Position numbers and translations under genes: made by a program. A stretch of DNA of 64,000 bases, taken from contig NW_006917093.1 in NCBI RefSeq assembly GCF_000516985.1, positions 5,365,013 through 5,429,012 on the forward strand. The letters run 5' to 3'. Shown piece after piece: positions 35,976 through 47,545 of this stretch. How positions within the stretch are numbered: the stretch's first letter is position 1; every line of letters starts with the position of its first letter. A model generated the notes under the pieces. That model was not told the DNA's origin. It did no database searches and saw nothing but the letters and a program-made list of their open reading frames with translations. This DNA is from Pestalotiopsis fici W106-1 (lineage: Eukaryota; Ascomycota; Sordariomycetes; Amphisphaeriales; Sporocadaceae).

Positions 35976-37476
35976 TCATAGGAATGTCTTTGTAAAGACG
36001 CCCGTAGGGTCCCACTCCTTCTTCAAGGCGCGAAGTCTGTTGATCCTCTCTTCACCCTTGTATCGCCACGGAAGGGGATCATCGCGACTGGTGTTGGTAT
36101 AAGTAACAAAGGCGTCCTCATCATCCCCTTTACGCGAAATTGCCTGAGCCTTCTTGCCCACACTGTCGACAAAGTCGTGGCTCTTGGGATCCTGATACCA
36201 GCTGAGTATGTTCCTGGAAGCGAATAAAGTTAGCGCTAAATCGGTAAATTTAACAGTCGGACAGCACAGGCTTACATCCAATAATCGACCTGGGCATGAC
36301 CGAAACTAACGACCTCGCGGGATCCCTTGTAAGGCGTGTGCCATTCCACTGAAAATGCAGACATGGCAGCGTCTGGGCAGCCTTTTACGAGCTCACTGTG
36401 GAGGTTGATAAGCTCTGCGAAGTTGTCCTTACTGAAGCCAGTCATGCCGATTTGGGTGAACCTCTTGAAACTGCCCTTGGCGCAGAGGTAGTCGAAGTGG
36501 TCGCTATGCTTCTCGAAAGTGGAAGGCACAAATGTTTGCATGATAGGTCCCAGGTCTGCCAGGGGCTTGAGCAGCTTCTCAGCATCCTCAGCACTAGCAA
36601 AGACTTGCGGTGCCACGAGCAGGACTTGATGTTGAAAGTCGGGCGGCGCGAGGGCAATGCTGAAGTGGCCAGCCGAAGCACATTCCTCGCTTTCCATGAT
36701 GGGCACCATTGCGGCGCTCACAGCGTCCAGCTTGTCTAGCGTAAAGATGTAGGTGCCAAGCATACGTTGGCCTTGGTCATTGCCCATCAAGCTGTAGGGG
36801 GAAATCTTGATTGTCAATTCGACAACGAGGCCAAAGAATTGGCCAGCTCCTCGAAGACCCCAGAAAAGGTCAGCATTCTCCCTTTCCGAGACCTTGACCA
36901 GATCGCCCTTTGCAGTGACTATCTTGGCTGCGACGATGTTCTCGGAACCATAGCCGTACAGGGGTGTATAGGCGCTGATGCCGCCTCCGATGTAGTAGGG
37001 AATGACTCCGACTGTGTTGCCGCTTCCAACCGCTATATTCACGTCAGTCATGCTGGTAAAGCTTGAACTTGTCTGCTGCTCAACGTACCAGCAAATCTCC
37101 CGTGAGCATGAAGTGATGTTTGAAGCTCCTTCATCAGAGTACCGCCCCTTACTGTGGCCAAGTCTTTGGTCTCGTTCACCTCGACGCCGGTGAACTGGCT
37201 GAGATCAATAACCACGCCTTCCTTTCCGATATATGAAAAGGGACTGTGGCCACCTGAAGCCGGGACAAAAGGGATAGACGCAGATACCAGTTTCTGGACT
37301 GCAGTGACTACATCTGCCTCAGTCTTTGGCCGGACAATGGCGGAGGGCATCTTGAGGCCATAGTGGGACCATCTGTTCATGGAGTCCTTCCAATCTGCCG
37401 ACCTCTCGTCGCTTAAAACCCGCGACTCAGCCGAGAGCGAGCCGGCAAGAGACGAGATGAAGTTGGAGTCTGCCAT
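35976..37476 (-). CDS. FAD-linked oxidase, PCMH/BBE type
   Basis: Berberine-bridge/6-hydroxynicotine-oxidase-like flavoenzyme. Exons 37476-37089, 37032-36286 and 36223-35976, 460 residues in one frame. The N-terminal FAD-binding part has SAIVRPKTEADVVTAVQ and PASGGHSPF, whose His is the usual covalent FAD-attachment site, then VVIDLSQFTGV and YYIGGGISAYTPLYGYGSEN. The C-terminal BBE-type end is RYKGEERINRLRALKKEWDP. No signal peptide is evident, so it is probably cytosolic. Such enzymes are common tailoring oxidases of secondary metabolism. The adjacent plus-strand fragment is the end of a second oxidase of the same superfamily. Confidence 0.88.
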
Positions 37477-37499
37477 TTTTTTTTTAATTCTTGTCAAGA

Positions 37500-37785
37500 T
37501 CAGGATCAGCGTGAACTTCTTACAGTCAAAACCAGGATCAAAAAAAGTTGTATAGAGATGGGTGAATGTGGCTTATGGTCTGTCTAGTGCCCCGCGTTGT
37601 TGGTGGGTGAATGCAATCGTTGGCCCACACCATACCTATGTACTGTAAGCCATCAGGCGGATCTTTCGCACTGTGGGCCCATGGATTGTCCAAATAGGGC
37701 ACATTGGGTGGCCGGCTACCCGCATGGCCAGCAGGAAGCCTGCAGTGAGACTGCATGAGGCTGGTGGTGGGCGCCGCTTCACCAC
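37500..37785. other. Short region between FAD oxidase and oxidase fragment
   Basis: No ATG-headed frame leads into the fragment that follows; a TGA lies in its frame just upstream. It probably holds the oxidase promoter and a rearrangement breakpoint. Confidence 0.3.
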
Positions 37786-38253
37786 TTTTGTACGGCATGG
37801 CGCGATATCTGGACCGAGTATACCAGCTTCATTGCAGAATATCCCGAGGCGAATGCCTCCACCGTGCTGGCAAAGTGCTACCCGACGACACTTGCGCCAA
37901 AAGTTGACCCGTCTCTGACATCGTACCCCTGGCGCGGTATGCAATGTTACGTTATGGTCATCCCATGGTACACAAGTAAGTCGCTCGATACTGCAGGCAA
38001 CCAATTCGGACAGGACGTGAGGGGTTACCTGAACGAATCTGCTGGAAACACACAGTTCAGCGCGTAAGTCTCAATGCCAAATCTGCCAAAAATAAATAAA
38101 TGGAATGTTTACTAATATGAGAATAGCTATATCAACTTTGCTCATGGTGACGAGGCCTTGAGCAGCATCTCTGGCAAGAGCCTGCCCAAGCTCAAGCAGC
38201 TCAGGCACAAATATGACCCACTCAAGCGCTTTAACCAATGGTTCGCTCTTTGA
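37786..38253 (+). pseudogene. C-terminal fragment of a second FAD-linked oxidase
   Basis: Two exons (to 38063, and 38127-38253) joined by a normal GT-AG intron encode WRDIWTEYTSFIAEYPEAN, KCYPTTLAP, GQDVRGYLNESAGN, SAYINFAHGDEAL and the ending LRHKYDPLKRFNQWF. This is the C-terminal third of a VAO/PCMH-type oxidoreductase. The FAD-binding N-terminal two thirds are missing and the frame meets a stop a few codons upstream, so this is a remnant whose 5' part was lost. The intron and reading frame are intact, which argues for recent truncation. Confidence 0.75.
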
Positions 38254-38810
38254 GTTTCTAAAATTCTGCATAGCAGCACACATAATTAGATCTCAATAGT
38301 TTTAGCTACATATGCTCTGATTCTGAATAGGAAATGGGACGAGTCTCATACATTTGTTGCAATATAATGCAAGTCGATGGTATCTTGGTATGGAAAATGA
38401 TTAGTATATATAACTGTTGCAGTTAATCGCGAACCCAACACACGCTATTTGAGAAATAGCAAACAGCTTTACAAGTCCAACTTCCAATCGTTTATGATGG
38501 TGCGCGGTCTGTTTAATTTCCATAACATTTATTCGAGAACAACTATAAGCATGGATATTGGGGAATCGATACCGACTGGAAATGTGAAACTCCTTCTTAA
38601 ACAGCCTCGCATTACCGTCTCACTCGTGCCGCATACTCCCTTCGTATATCCTCACTTTTCTGCAAATACACAAAGATACACATATCCCTAATGATGAAGT
38701 TCCAACACCAACGTACAATGATTTGACGCCGCATTTCTAGGTTTAGGACATGATTCGTGGCAAATTCCTACCAAGCTAGGTCTAATTATTGGCGTGGAAG
38801 GACCTATATC
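38254..38810. other. Intergenic, 0.56 kb
   Basis: Nothing recognised. Confidence 0.4.
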
Positions 38811-39895
38811 TCACTGGGCACCTCTCAGATCGTCAAGAATCTTTGATGCTCCGGCAAATTTGAACTCCTCCATAGTTTCATCCCACAATCGACTCGAGTA
38901 TTCTTGACCCTCGGGTGTGTACCACATCTCGGGGAACCTAAGCGTTCAAGTGTTAATAATATTTGTCAAACCGTAACAGAGGTTGAACAAACTCACGGCT
39001 TCACGGTCCAGTCGCTGACAAATGAGCCATGATCATCTTGGCCTGAGACGACGGTCGAGTAGACGTAATTTGAAGCGGCAATTTCCGCTGGTCTGCCCAT
39101 CATTTTGTTCAGGGCACCAAAGATGAGTTTAGCGGGCGCTGATGACTCCCGAAACATGTTTGTCCCTTTTGTCATACCCGGGTTTGTGACGTGGACCAGT
39201 ACGTCTTTAGGGTCAACGAACTCGGCAAGCTTAGCAGCGAAGACGGCAAGCAATAGTTTCGACTTGGAGTATACCGAGAACTGATTATATGCCTTTGCAT
39301 CATCAAACTGCTGCAAAATCGGGTCTTTGCCCTTGCTTGAAGCGACAGTGTACATCAGATCAGACCCTGAAAACGTCAGGGTAGGAGGCCTGGTAGGGGT
39401 CGCCTTTGACTTCAGGACAGGAAGCAGCAGGATTGCGAGCAAGGCCGTTGAGAGGTAGTTGACTTGAATGACGGTTTCATGATGCGTGCTAGGCACGGTT
39501 GTGAACGACGGCTTTCGCAGTCCGGCATTGAGTACGACTATGTCGATGCGAGGTAGCGTCTGGCAACGCTCCGCGAATGCCTGTATCGAGTCGTACGACT
39601 CCAGATCCAGGATCCAGACTGATACTGTAGCCTTTGGAAACTCATCTCGCAATTTGCCTGCCGCCAAGTCACCTTTCTCTTGCGAGCGCACGGCCACGAT
39701 CAGATGAGCAAGACCAAGTGCGAGGAGCTGCCTTGCAGCCTCGAAGCCAAGACCTGAACTACTACCAGTGACAATGGCGACGTGCTCAGAGAGCTGGGTG
39801 TCGCTTGGTAATGGCTTGGGTTTGGTGAACTGGCGACCAAAGAAGGCGAGGCCTGAAGACTCAGAAGAGGCTTGAGAACCAAGCTTGGAAGACAT
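38811..39895 (-). CDS. Short-chain dehydrogenase/reductase
   Basis: NAD(P)-dependent oxidoreductase of the classical/extended fungal SDR group. Exons 39895-38997 and 38937-38811, 341 residues. The cofactor motif is VAIVTGSSSGLGFEAAR (TGxxxGxG), followed by LDLES, VLNAG (NNAG-type), and the active-site block YSKSK (YxxxK) at about residue 220, then NPGMTKGTN. The C-terminal exon adds FPEMWYTPEGQEYSSRLWDE, typical of fungal retinol-dehydrogenase-like SDRs. Start is ATG 39895; a GTG-led extension upstream has no support. Substrate unknown. Confidence 0.9.
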
Positions 39896-40540
39896 GGTGA
39901 CGGTTCGGGGGCTGGTATAGATTAATGGGCCCACAAGCAGGATATCGATCACAGCACAGAGGTCGCGATCAGTGGTGGCTGTTTGTCAACGCAAACTCGG
40001 GAGATGTTAGCGCGGTGCGGATAGTCAGAGAATCAAATGTCGAATCTACTCCTTTGTTTTGGAGGTGAGAGACAATCGAACCTTGTATCCTGCTACTGTG
40101 TACAAGAGAATGCAGGCAGACATAGTGAGCCGTCATGACCCACACCACATATGCAACTGTTCCGTTGGCTTCCAAATATAATACATGTGCTAAAAGTATC
40201 ACAGTGTAGCTCAGACTGTATTGCATCTCGGAATCCTTCTAGACGCTAATACCCGTTGGACCAATGATCGTTGTTCCCGCCTGCGGCACAGACCGGTAAT
40301 CATGCAGTTGGTGGACTTTGGGGGCAAACGAAAGATGCAAGGGATTTTGTCCCACCTGTTCTGCGACCCTCAGGGCTGAGCCTTGCCCGGCACCTCGAGC
40401 ATTTACTTGTCATTCCTTGCTGCGAAAGATAAGCTAACATACGATTAATATCTAGCATGCTCAAATGCACAGTTTGGTGTAGCACATCTTTCATCAGACT
40501 TCATAGATTCAACGACTTACCTTGAACGGAAATAACGGAC
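39896..40540. other. Intergenic, 0.65 kb
   Basis: Nothing recognised. It lies upstream of both the SDR (minus) and the FAD-monooxygenase remnant (plus), so it may hold a former divergent promoter. Confidence 0.4.
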
Positions 40541-41253
40541 TTTCAAGCTGGTTTTCACGTCTGCATTGTCGGGGCTGGCATCGCTAGCTTGGCTTGTGGA
40601 ATCGCTCTTCGGCTGGAAGGCTTCAAGGTGACGCTTTTGGAGAGGAATAAAACCCTGCAGGCGGTCAGCTACCAAATCACAAGTGCGGATTGTTTCTGTG
40701 TAATTGACAATGAGACAAGGCAGGAGGTGCAGGTCTGGAATTGCAGCCAAATACTGTTCGTGTGCTGCAACAGCTCGGCGTCTATGAAGAACTATATTCA
40801 AAATCCGTCCGCACACCAACACTGGTTTTGAAACAGTACGACAGCGGCACAGTGTTTCATACTCAGTATATTCTAGAAGAGTAAAAGAAGTATGCCGCTC
40901 CTTGTCTGTCAGTGCATCGAGTACATCTGCGGCAGGCTCTTTATGACAGATCCACAGCTCTTGGCGTGCAAGTCATGTTTGGGATGACCGTCGGGGCAGA
41001 TCAGATCGATCTTCACAGCGGCCACATAAAACTAAACCCCGAAGAGCAAGGAGCCCAGCCAGAAATAATTCATGCGAATTTATTCATTGGTACCGACGGC
41101 GCCAATTTTTCATTGCGCGAAGCTCTGGTAGGGCAGAAAACAGAATGGATCCCTCACAGGCTGCTCAAAGATGAGAGAGACAGGCAATTCTTGAATGAAG
41201 AACGTACCGCCGGGTATCCGAACCTCCTAGCCCTGGCTTGTTTAGGTATTTAG
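40541..41253 (+). pseudogene. FAD-dependent monooxygenase (salicylate-hydroxylase-like) remnant
   Basis: The frame begins FHVCIVGAGIASLACGIALR (Rossmann GxGxxx) without an ATG. A plausible intron at 40664-40719 restores GGAGLELQPNTVRVLQQLG, the typical second block. The same frame then has TAA at 40882-40884 before YAAPCLSVHRVHLRQALYDR and LFIGTDGANFSLREALVG (the GADGxxS block). It stops at 41253, before the GDAAH-type FAD/NAD motif. Three faults (no start, internal stop, missing C-terminus) mark it as a pseudogene. The family hydroxylates aromatic or polyketide substrates. Confidence 0.8.
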
Positions 41254-41493
41254 GTATTTAGGTAATAAAGCCAAGTCTGGGACCTGAAGTTATGCACTTG
41301 GCATGCTTGACTTGTTATTCGCTAGACGAGTCTGTCGTAGATCTGACTAACATTGTACTCTCCCCTGTCTACTGTTTATCTTTATTAGACCACTAGGGAG
41401 CTAGTTTCTTCCATCTACAGGTTTCACAAGCAAACAACCCCGCTCAATAGGAGCGTGTAGACCAAAGCCGCAAAGACCGTACATTCACTCATC

Positions 41494-42378
41494 ATGACCT
41501 CTCAGCCGCGATCGGCACAGGAAATGCAGCAGCAATCCCAAAAAGTTCAGCTCTCACTCAGCCTCAGCACGAGTCCTCCACACGCCATTTCCATCCAGGA
41601 TCCGTACCCATCAGAACCTTTGCAACTCATCGCCTCTATCAAACAGACTGCGTCACCGTTTCCCGATCGTGCTGTCACTATACTGACCAAGTACTCGTGT
41701 TTGGACACAACACCAACAGAGGATGCCTTTTTCATCCGTACCATGAGATCGCCCCAGATAACAGCATCGGATAGTCAATGTCCAGCCCCAGAACTACCGC
41801 TACATCCCGTGGCGCGACACATCACCACCACGCGCATATCTGGCAATCCGGACTTGTTGAAACGCGGAGTTGATGATGGCTTTGACTTCATAACTGTTCC
41901 GCCTTTAGGACAAGGTCACGCTGAAGTTGCATTTGAGCTGGCCCCGGACAGACTTGTCCAACGCCTGGGCAACAAGGATGAATCTGTACAGGACAAATTG
42001 CTCCGCCTCCTCCGGCCGGGTGACTCATACAAGATCGTGCCCAGCGACTTGGGAATCCGCTGGTGGGCCTTTGGCTCGCTCGACGGTGAGAACGGATTGA
42101 GAGAAAAGAAGATTGCGCGTTGGACTTTTCCAGACGATCTGCCCCTAGTGAGAGAACCTGGGGAGGATGAGACGGACGAGATTGCACTTAGGCTGAGGGA
42201 CTTGGTCGACTTACACGACGTGAACCATTTAAGTTCGCGTAGCGCCGTGGAAGGTGAACAGAGACCCAGAATAGGTATAATGCATTCCGAAGGTTGGGTA
42301 TTTGGCGAACCTCAAAGAGCTTTGGTGCTGGTTTTTGAAGGCCAAGAGAAGGGAGCCATATTCACTATTGATGAGTGA
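41494..42378 (+). CDS. Uncharacterised fungal protein, 294 residues
   Basis: Intronless frame with ATG in a normal context (TCATCATGACC). I do not recognise a named domain. The N-terminal part (LSLSTSPPHAISIQDPYPSE, LQLIASIKQTASPFPDRAVT, ILTKYSCLD) looks like a beta-rich fold seen in small fungal conserved proteins. The middle has PPLGQGHAEVAFELAPDRL, then LLRPGDSYKIVPSDLGIRWWAFGSL, and the C-terminus is charged. No signal peptide or membrane helix, so probably cytosolic. Base and codon use are like its neighbours. Confidence 0.7.
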   Translation: MTSQPRSAQEMQQQSQKVQLSLSLSTSPPHAISIQDPYPSEPLQLIASIKQTASPFPDRAVTILTKYSCLDTTPTEDAFFIRTMRSPQITASDSQCPAPELPLHPVARHITTTRISGNPDLLKRGVDDGFDFITVPPLGQGHAEVAFELAPDRLVQRLGNKDESVQDKLLRLLRPGDSYKIVPSDLGIRWWAFGSLDGENGLREKKIARWTFPDDLPLVREPGEDETDEIALRLRDLVDLHDVNHLSSRSAVEGEQRPRIGIMHSEGWVFGEPQRALVLVFEGQEKGAIFTIDE

Positions 42379-43147
42379 AATGGCTCATATGAAAAGACGT
42401 TCACTTGTCCATAGAACAATAATCCATCATCCTTCGATTTTCAGGTGAATGAGAAACGATTATAGCTTATTCTTTAGCGTGTGCACCTGGTAAAGCAGGT
42501 ACTCGGGGGTATGCGACTTTTAGGGTTGCGATGCCGCTCATTGTCTATTTTCCCGTGGTGCATGGGTATAGTAGCAGCCGCGTTGCTGAAGCTATTGAAG
42601 GATTAGTAGACGCTTTGTGTTATGGCGTCGAACGTTGCGTAGGTGCAACTAGCTAATGAACGGACCCGAGCTACCAGAAATGGATCTGCAATGATGTTAT
42701 TATGGATATCATGACCTTCAACCGGGCCATCGGGTGCTCATTATTCTCCGATCGGTCCGCAATTTCATATCATTCGCCTCGATGATAGTAGCCCTCCCCG
42801 CCTTTATTGCGGAACATCACGATGTTCTTTGCTGTGGCGATAAACTCATTGACTTAAAAAGGAAACTGTTTACTTCAGGATATCGTCACTAGTAGGTACT
42901 TTTATGCTAACTATCACCGTGAACCCCATCCATTGAATTGAAAAGAGAACATTTATGAGCTATTTAGTCTCACAAACCTTACTAGCTGGGTATAGATTTT
43001 GCGAAATATTGCGGGTACTGCGGACAACCTCCGCACCAAGAAATATATAAATACCTGCTAGTATGTAGTGTAGCCACAACTGAATTAATAAGCCATTTCA
43101 CATCAACACTTTCATTCTTGCGACTTGTTAATCTTGTCCAAACCTCC
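42379..43147. other. Intergenic, 0.77 kb
   Basis: Contains the likely GST-gene promoter; nothing else recognised. Confidence 0.4.
43044..43052 (+). promoter_or_regulatory. TATA box of the GST-like gene
   Basis: TATATAAAT about 100 bp upstream of ATG 43148, followed by a CACAAC/CATCAACACTTTC-type fungal leader. Confidence 0.4.
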
Positions 43148-44287
43148 ATGTCGCCTCCGATTGTTTTATTTGACTATGGTAAGGACAAGCGCTTGCGCTA
43201 GGCAAACAGGGATCTAACTTTGCACAGGCTTCTCGCCCTACGGTCAAAAGGTTCGCCTAGCATTATCGGCCGCTGGCCTCCCATTTCAACAATGCGAGCA
43301 GCCCATGATGCTCCCCCGTCCAGATTTGACCGCGCTCGGCATCACTCATCGGCGAATCCCCCTCATGGCCATTGGCAAGGATGTGTATTGCGACTCTGCG
43401 GTTGCCGTGGACGCTCTACAGGCCTTGTCGGCCACGCTACAATCTAGCCCATCCGACAAGGCTTTTGAAGCATACGGTAACACCATAATCGGTATCATGC
43501 TGAGGGCATTCGCTTTAGATAGTTTTCCTGGGCTCGTGCAAGATCGAGCCACTATTTTCTGTACGTCTGAGCTTTAACCACAAAGACTAATTGCTTCGTA
43601 TGCTGACATAATCAAGCGGTGGTAACGAGGCCGGACCACGCAACTCTGCGCGAGAGCGCATTGAGCGAGCTCAAGTCCATATTTGAGATTTTGGAATTTG
43701 AAATGCTTGCAGATCGCAAGTTTGTCGCTGGTGATGCTATGACCATTGCTGATATCAATGTTGTTTTCGTTGTAAGATGGGCGCTGCTTGACTTGCAATT
43801 TGAAAAAGTTCCTGGATTCGGAACTGCTGATCTTCCGCGTGTATATGCATGGTCAGTATCACAAATATCCTTGGCGAATCTTCCGTGCGACTTCTCGTTT
43901 CTCTATGCTGACTAGTATCCATAGGATCTCCCGTATACCACTGCCCGAGGCTGTGATCAAAATTAGTGCAGAGGAAGCTTCAGCCATCATCTTGGAATCC
44001 GAGCCGGGTCAATTGAGCTTGTCAAATGTTGATCTCCATGCAATTCCCATTGCCACCGGAGTTGTGGTCGAGACAGTTGAGTATGTTTACCATACATCAT
44101 GAGGTCAAGGAATTTACTTACAAATTTTAGTTCGGTTCCTGGGTCTCATCCTCAATATGGTACTTTGATTGGATCTGCTCGCCATAAGGTGGTCATTGAG
44201 ATTGAGAACGGGCTGCGGCTTCACTTTCCAAAAAGAGGTTACATTATCCGTTCGGAAGAATCTTTCCAAAAATGTGGCATATCATAG
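43148..44287 (+). CDS. Glutathione S-transferase-like protein with C-terminal extension
   Basis: Five exons: 43148-43178, 43228-43560, 43617-43851, 43925-44080 and 44131-44287, 303 residues. The thioredoxin-like N-terminus reads SPPIVLFDYGFSPYGQKVRL, with SPYGQKVR being the GST catalytic-loop region, and ends with the glutathione-site DSAVAVDAL. The C-terminal helical domain has FVAGDAMTIADINVVFVV (N-capping box, TIADI). The last exon adds a beta-rich tail (SVPGSHPQYGTLIGSARHKVVI and HFPKRGY) found in a fungal GST subgroup. The role could be detoxification or a tailoring step; the context does not decide. Confidence 0.85.
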
Positions 44288-44737
44288 AATGTCATGGCTG
44301 CATTGGCTATTGTGCCTAGTAAGGTAGAGAACGTGGGGGGAACTATCAGACGTCGCTTCTACTTGGTAGGGGACCTTGCAGGCACTTGGTGGCGCCAGGA
44401 ATCGTCATATCACGCAGAAGTGCTGGGAAAAGAGAAGGCATATTTGCGCAGGTACGCTTTCACAGTGCTTTACAAGGGGTGTGCATCATAATTCCCATTG
44501 CGAATATTAGAGGAGGGCAAGGAGACTAGGTATGTATGCACCGAATCCCGGTATTACCCCCCCAAAAAAAATCATATTCGATTTTCGATTTGATATGCTC
44601 ACAGCTGATTTTGTCTTTTGCCTTTCAACAATGTACGGGATTTACAAGAAGTAAGTTGTTATTGCACTGACGAAGATTATCCCAACTCGAGTTTCACAGC
44701 TGAACGTAACATCATCTTTAGCTCCACGTCAAAAACT
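44288..44737. other. Intergenic, 0.45 kb
   Basis: A 65-codon open frame (44294-44491) has no family features. An unusual C8/A8 tract lies near 44,560. Nothing else recognised. Confidence 0.35.
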
Positions 44738-46885
44738 TCAATTACACCCAGGCGAGCCGGCAGGAAGGGCGCATCTTTCCTGGTTGGCCACGTCTAAGCG
44801 ATCGGCGTAGCCGCCGAGGGACTCATCCGCCATGGCGTTGTTGTAAATGTAACAGGTATTCGTGTCGTCAAATACCGCAGATAGGCAGTCGCTGTCGCGA
44901 TTGCAGACGTCGATGCACTGATTAAAGTCTGTGGCCAGGAGGGCCCTGCGAGTATACCGGTAAGAGGCGGCGGTTACACAAGTTACCGAGTACGTGCACA
45001 TGCAGCCGTCACCGCCCTGTTTGCATTTTCAAAATCATATCAGTATCCTTTTTTGAAAAGAAAAAATAAAAATAAAAAGAGAGAAATAGAAAATGCAAAT
45101 TGGAATCATCCAAGGCATTGTTGTCATCTAAAGCGCAAGGTCCAGCTCTTGCATTGTCTTTGTATTCGCCTGGAAGCGTGTGATGGAGATTGCGAGATAT
45201 AGGACGAATAATCAAACTCACAGGTGCAGTGCCGCCTGAATAGAAGTTGCTTATCACAAGAAACATGTTAGCTCATTGCATTGAAGATTAGCAGATATGG
45301 TGGATGAAAACAAAAACAAATGAGAGAAGACTAACCCGTCGGCAACGGTCTGAGTGGCGGTGACAGAAGACGTTGTTGTGGCCGTCAACGTCGTCGTCGT
45401 GGTACTTGTAGTCGAGTCTGTGACTTCGACAGTCCTTGTCACAGTTGGAGTCGTCGTCGTTGTGCCAGTGATTGTTGTTGTTGAGGTGTCACTTGACGTG
45501 GGAGAAGTCTCGGTAGTAATTTCAATCGTGGTACTTGTTGAAGTATGGCCGGTTGTCGTTGTGGTCTCCGTAATCGTGGTCGCGATGCAGCTGCAAATAG
45601 TCGGATCCAAGGTGAACTGATCACTTTTCGTCTTAGTGCTTGTACGAATGGGCGACTGGATTGTTGACTCGGTAGCTTCGGTGGTAAAGGACGGATTGTA
45701 TACTGGGTTCGAGGCACCAGGGTCGGTGTAAGAAGAGTCGTAGCCTGGCTCAAATCGATCACCGCCGTTGGGTCGAGTATAATACGCAGGTTTGTTGCCA
45801 GAATGATCAATGCCAGCATACCCACTCCTATCGACTCCTACGTGGATGGAGTCACTTTCACCACGGAAATTGCCATCGTCGCCGTAATTGTTGTCTTCAT
45901 CAGCGGAATGACCAAAATTGTGGCCGTGCCCGTGGCCACTTCCTGCACCGTCCGTGTGGCTGCGGAAAAGACCATCTGGATGAAAGCCAGAGCTGCCCTG
46001 CCAGTACCATGTTTGCTTTGAGTGGCTCGGACGGCTGCGGGAGGCTTTACCACCAGCACATTCAGTACCTTTAGGATGCCGCTTCTTCAGAGTCTCAGGA
46101 AAGCGAATTGTGGCGCAAACACTGGTGGTAGAGATGGTCGTGGCAGTCTCCGTTTCCGTCTTGGTTCCAGTGTCCTAATTGAAGAGGAGAATCAGTCGCT
46201 GTCAATATCACTATCTGATCCATCTCTGTCCACGGTGCCTATATTTTCCAGTCTTGACTAGTTCACGATAGCTTGTGGAAGGAAAAGCTTTTTAAAGGCA
46301 GCCTAAAGGAAAAGAGGTATAGAGGCAGAAGAAAATAGGCTCACGATCTCGGTGGATGTCGTAGTAGTTGTGGCTGTTTCCGTAACAGGTGCAGCTGTCA
46401 CAGTTGCAAAAGTGCTGTCTACTTCTGTAAAGATGCAAACGTAGAGTGATCAGTACTTAGGCTAAGTATGAGCCATGTAAGAATATGGGACCTGGGCCGT
46501 GAGATGTCTGGGAGAAAGGTAGCCAGGTTTTGTTTCAACTCTTTCAGTCGTGTAAGAACATGTTGGAATGATCAGCTAGACTAACCAGTAGTTGTTTCTA
46601 CAGGAGTCGTAGTCGATGTTGACGTGCTGGTTACGGTTATGGTCGTCGTCGCACCATCCACGAATACTGTGGAGTTTTTGTTAGCCGGCAAACATATGAT
46701 GAGACTGTAATAAATTGTAAATACTAACTACTCGTGGCGGTAGGCGCAACTACGTCGAACTTCAGAGTACAGAACGATTGAGAAGCTTCATTTGTCGCGA
46801 TCAGAGAGCTGAGACTTGAGTAGTAAGGAAGACTACACGGATTGGTTGGGATCACCACCACTTCTCCTGTAATTTTAGCTGCCAT
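44738..46885 (-). CDS. Thr-rich cell-surface-like protein with C-terminal apple/PAN-type Cys domain
   Basis: Six exons (46885-46729, 46666-46586, 46424-46345, 46174-45336, 45249-45222, 45016-44738), 487 residues in one frame. Two Thr/Ser-rich O-glycosylation-type stalks (TTTITVTSTSTSTTT; a long one near residues 300-370) flank a His/Gly/Asp-rich central segment with GHGHGHNFGH, a possible metal-binding stretch. The C-terminus has eight or more cysteines with CIDVCNRDSDCLSAVFDD and NTCYIYNN, an apple/PAN-like fold for protein or glycan binding. No signal peptide follows ATG 46885, so a 5' exon may be missing. Two introns are unusually long for this window (161 and 170 bp). Confidence 0.78.
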
Positions 46886-47545
46886 CTTGAATGAAGCAAT
46901 GAAAGGCAGTCCTTTTTGGTCTCATGGATACAAGCGATGTAGGAAGAAAGAAATGGTGCGTGAATGAGTAGGTCGATCAAAACCAAGAAAAAGAATATCG
47001 GAAAAGTGTTTGTTCAAGCCCATCCAGCCATGTAGGTAAGCAATCAGCTTTGCGTATTTTCACTGCCGATGCATAGAATTGGTGCCAAAGACCCGCCCCT
47101 GCCGCCAGCTTATAAGCTTCCGACGTATTCAATTGCGTCTCCGGGCTGGACCATTAGAGTGAGTCTCCCTTAACCTTTTTACTCTCCGGAACGCATTTTT
47201 ATAAATGATTGAATCTCGGTATGTGCCGCCGTCCGTCTCCACCCGGGATTGCCGCGAGTATCGGCAATATCTTGGTGTGAACGGGATGGAAAAAAGAAAG
47301 CAGGCGGCATTTACAATGGGCACTGCGTCGAGAACTACTCAGCATAAGCACTTTCATAAGTCTTGAACTTGATGCATAGACCAACATGAATCGTCTGACG
47401 ACATGCAGACAATTGAATACATGCACGTGTGTGTCCCGCTGGAGCTATATACAAGCTTGATTTTCACTTCAAGACAACCACGTATTAAGTAGTTGTTAAT
47501 CATGCCCTCCTAGAACCGCAAGGGCAACGGCAAAGAACGCCAGGC
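46886..47545. other. Intergenic, 0.66 kb
   Basis: Nothing recognised; probable promoter and 5' leader of the Thr-rich gene, possibly with an unrecognised first exon encoding its signal peptide. Confidence 0.35.

Noticed and set aside
45354..45620. 88-codon Val-rich plus-strand frame
   Set aside because: Antisense shadow of the Thr-rich stalk (ACN codons read as valine on the other strand).
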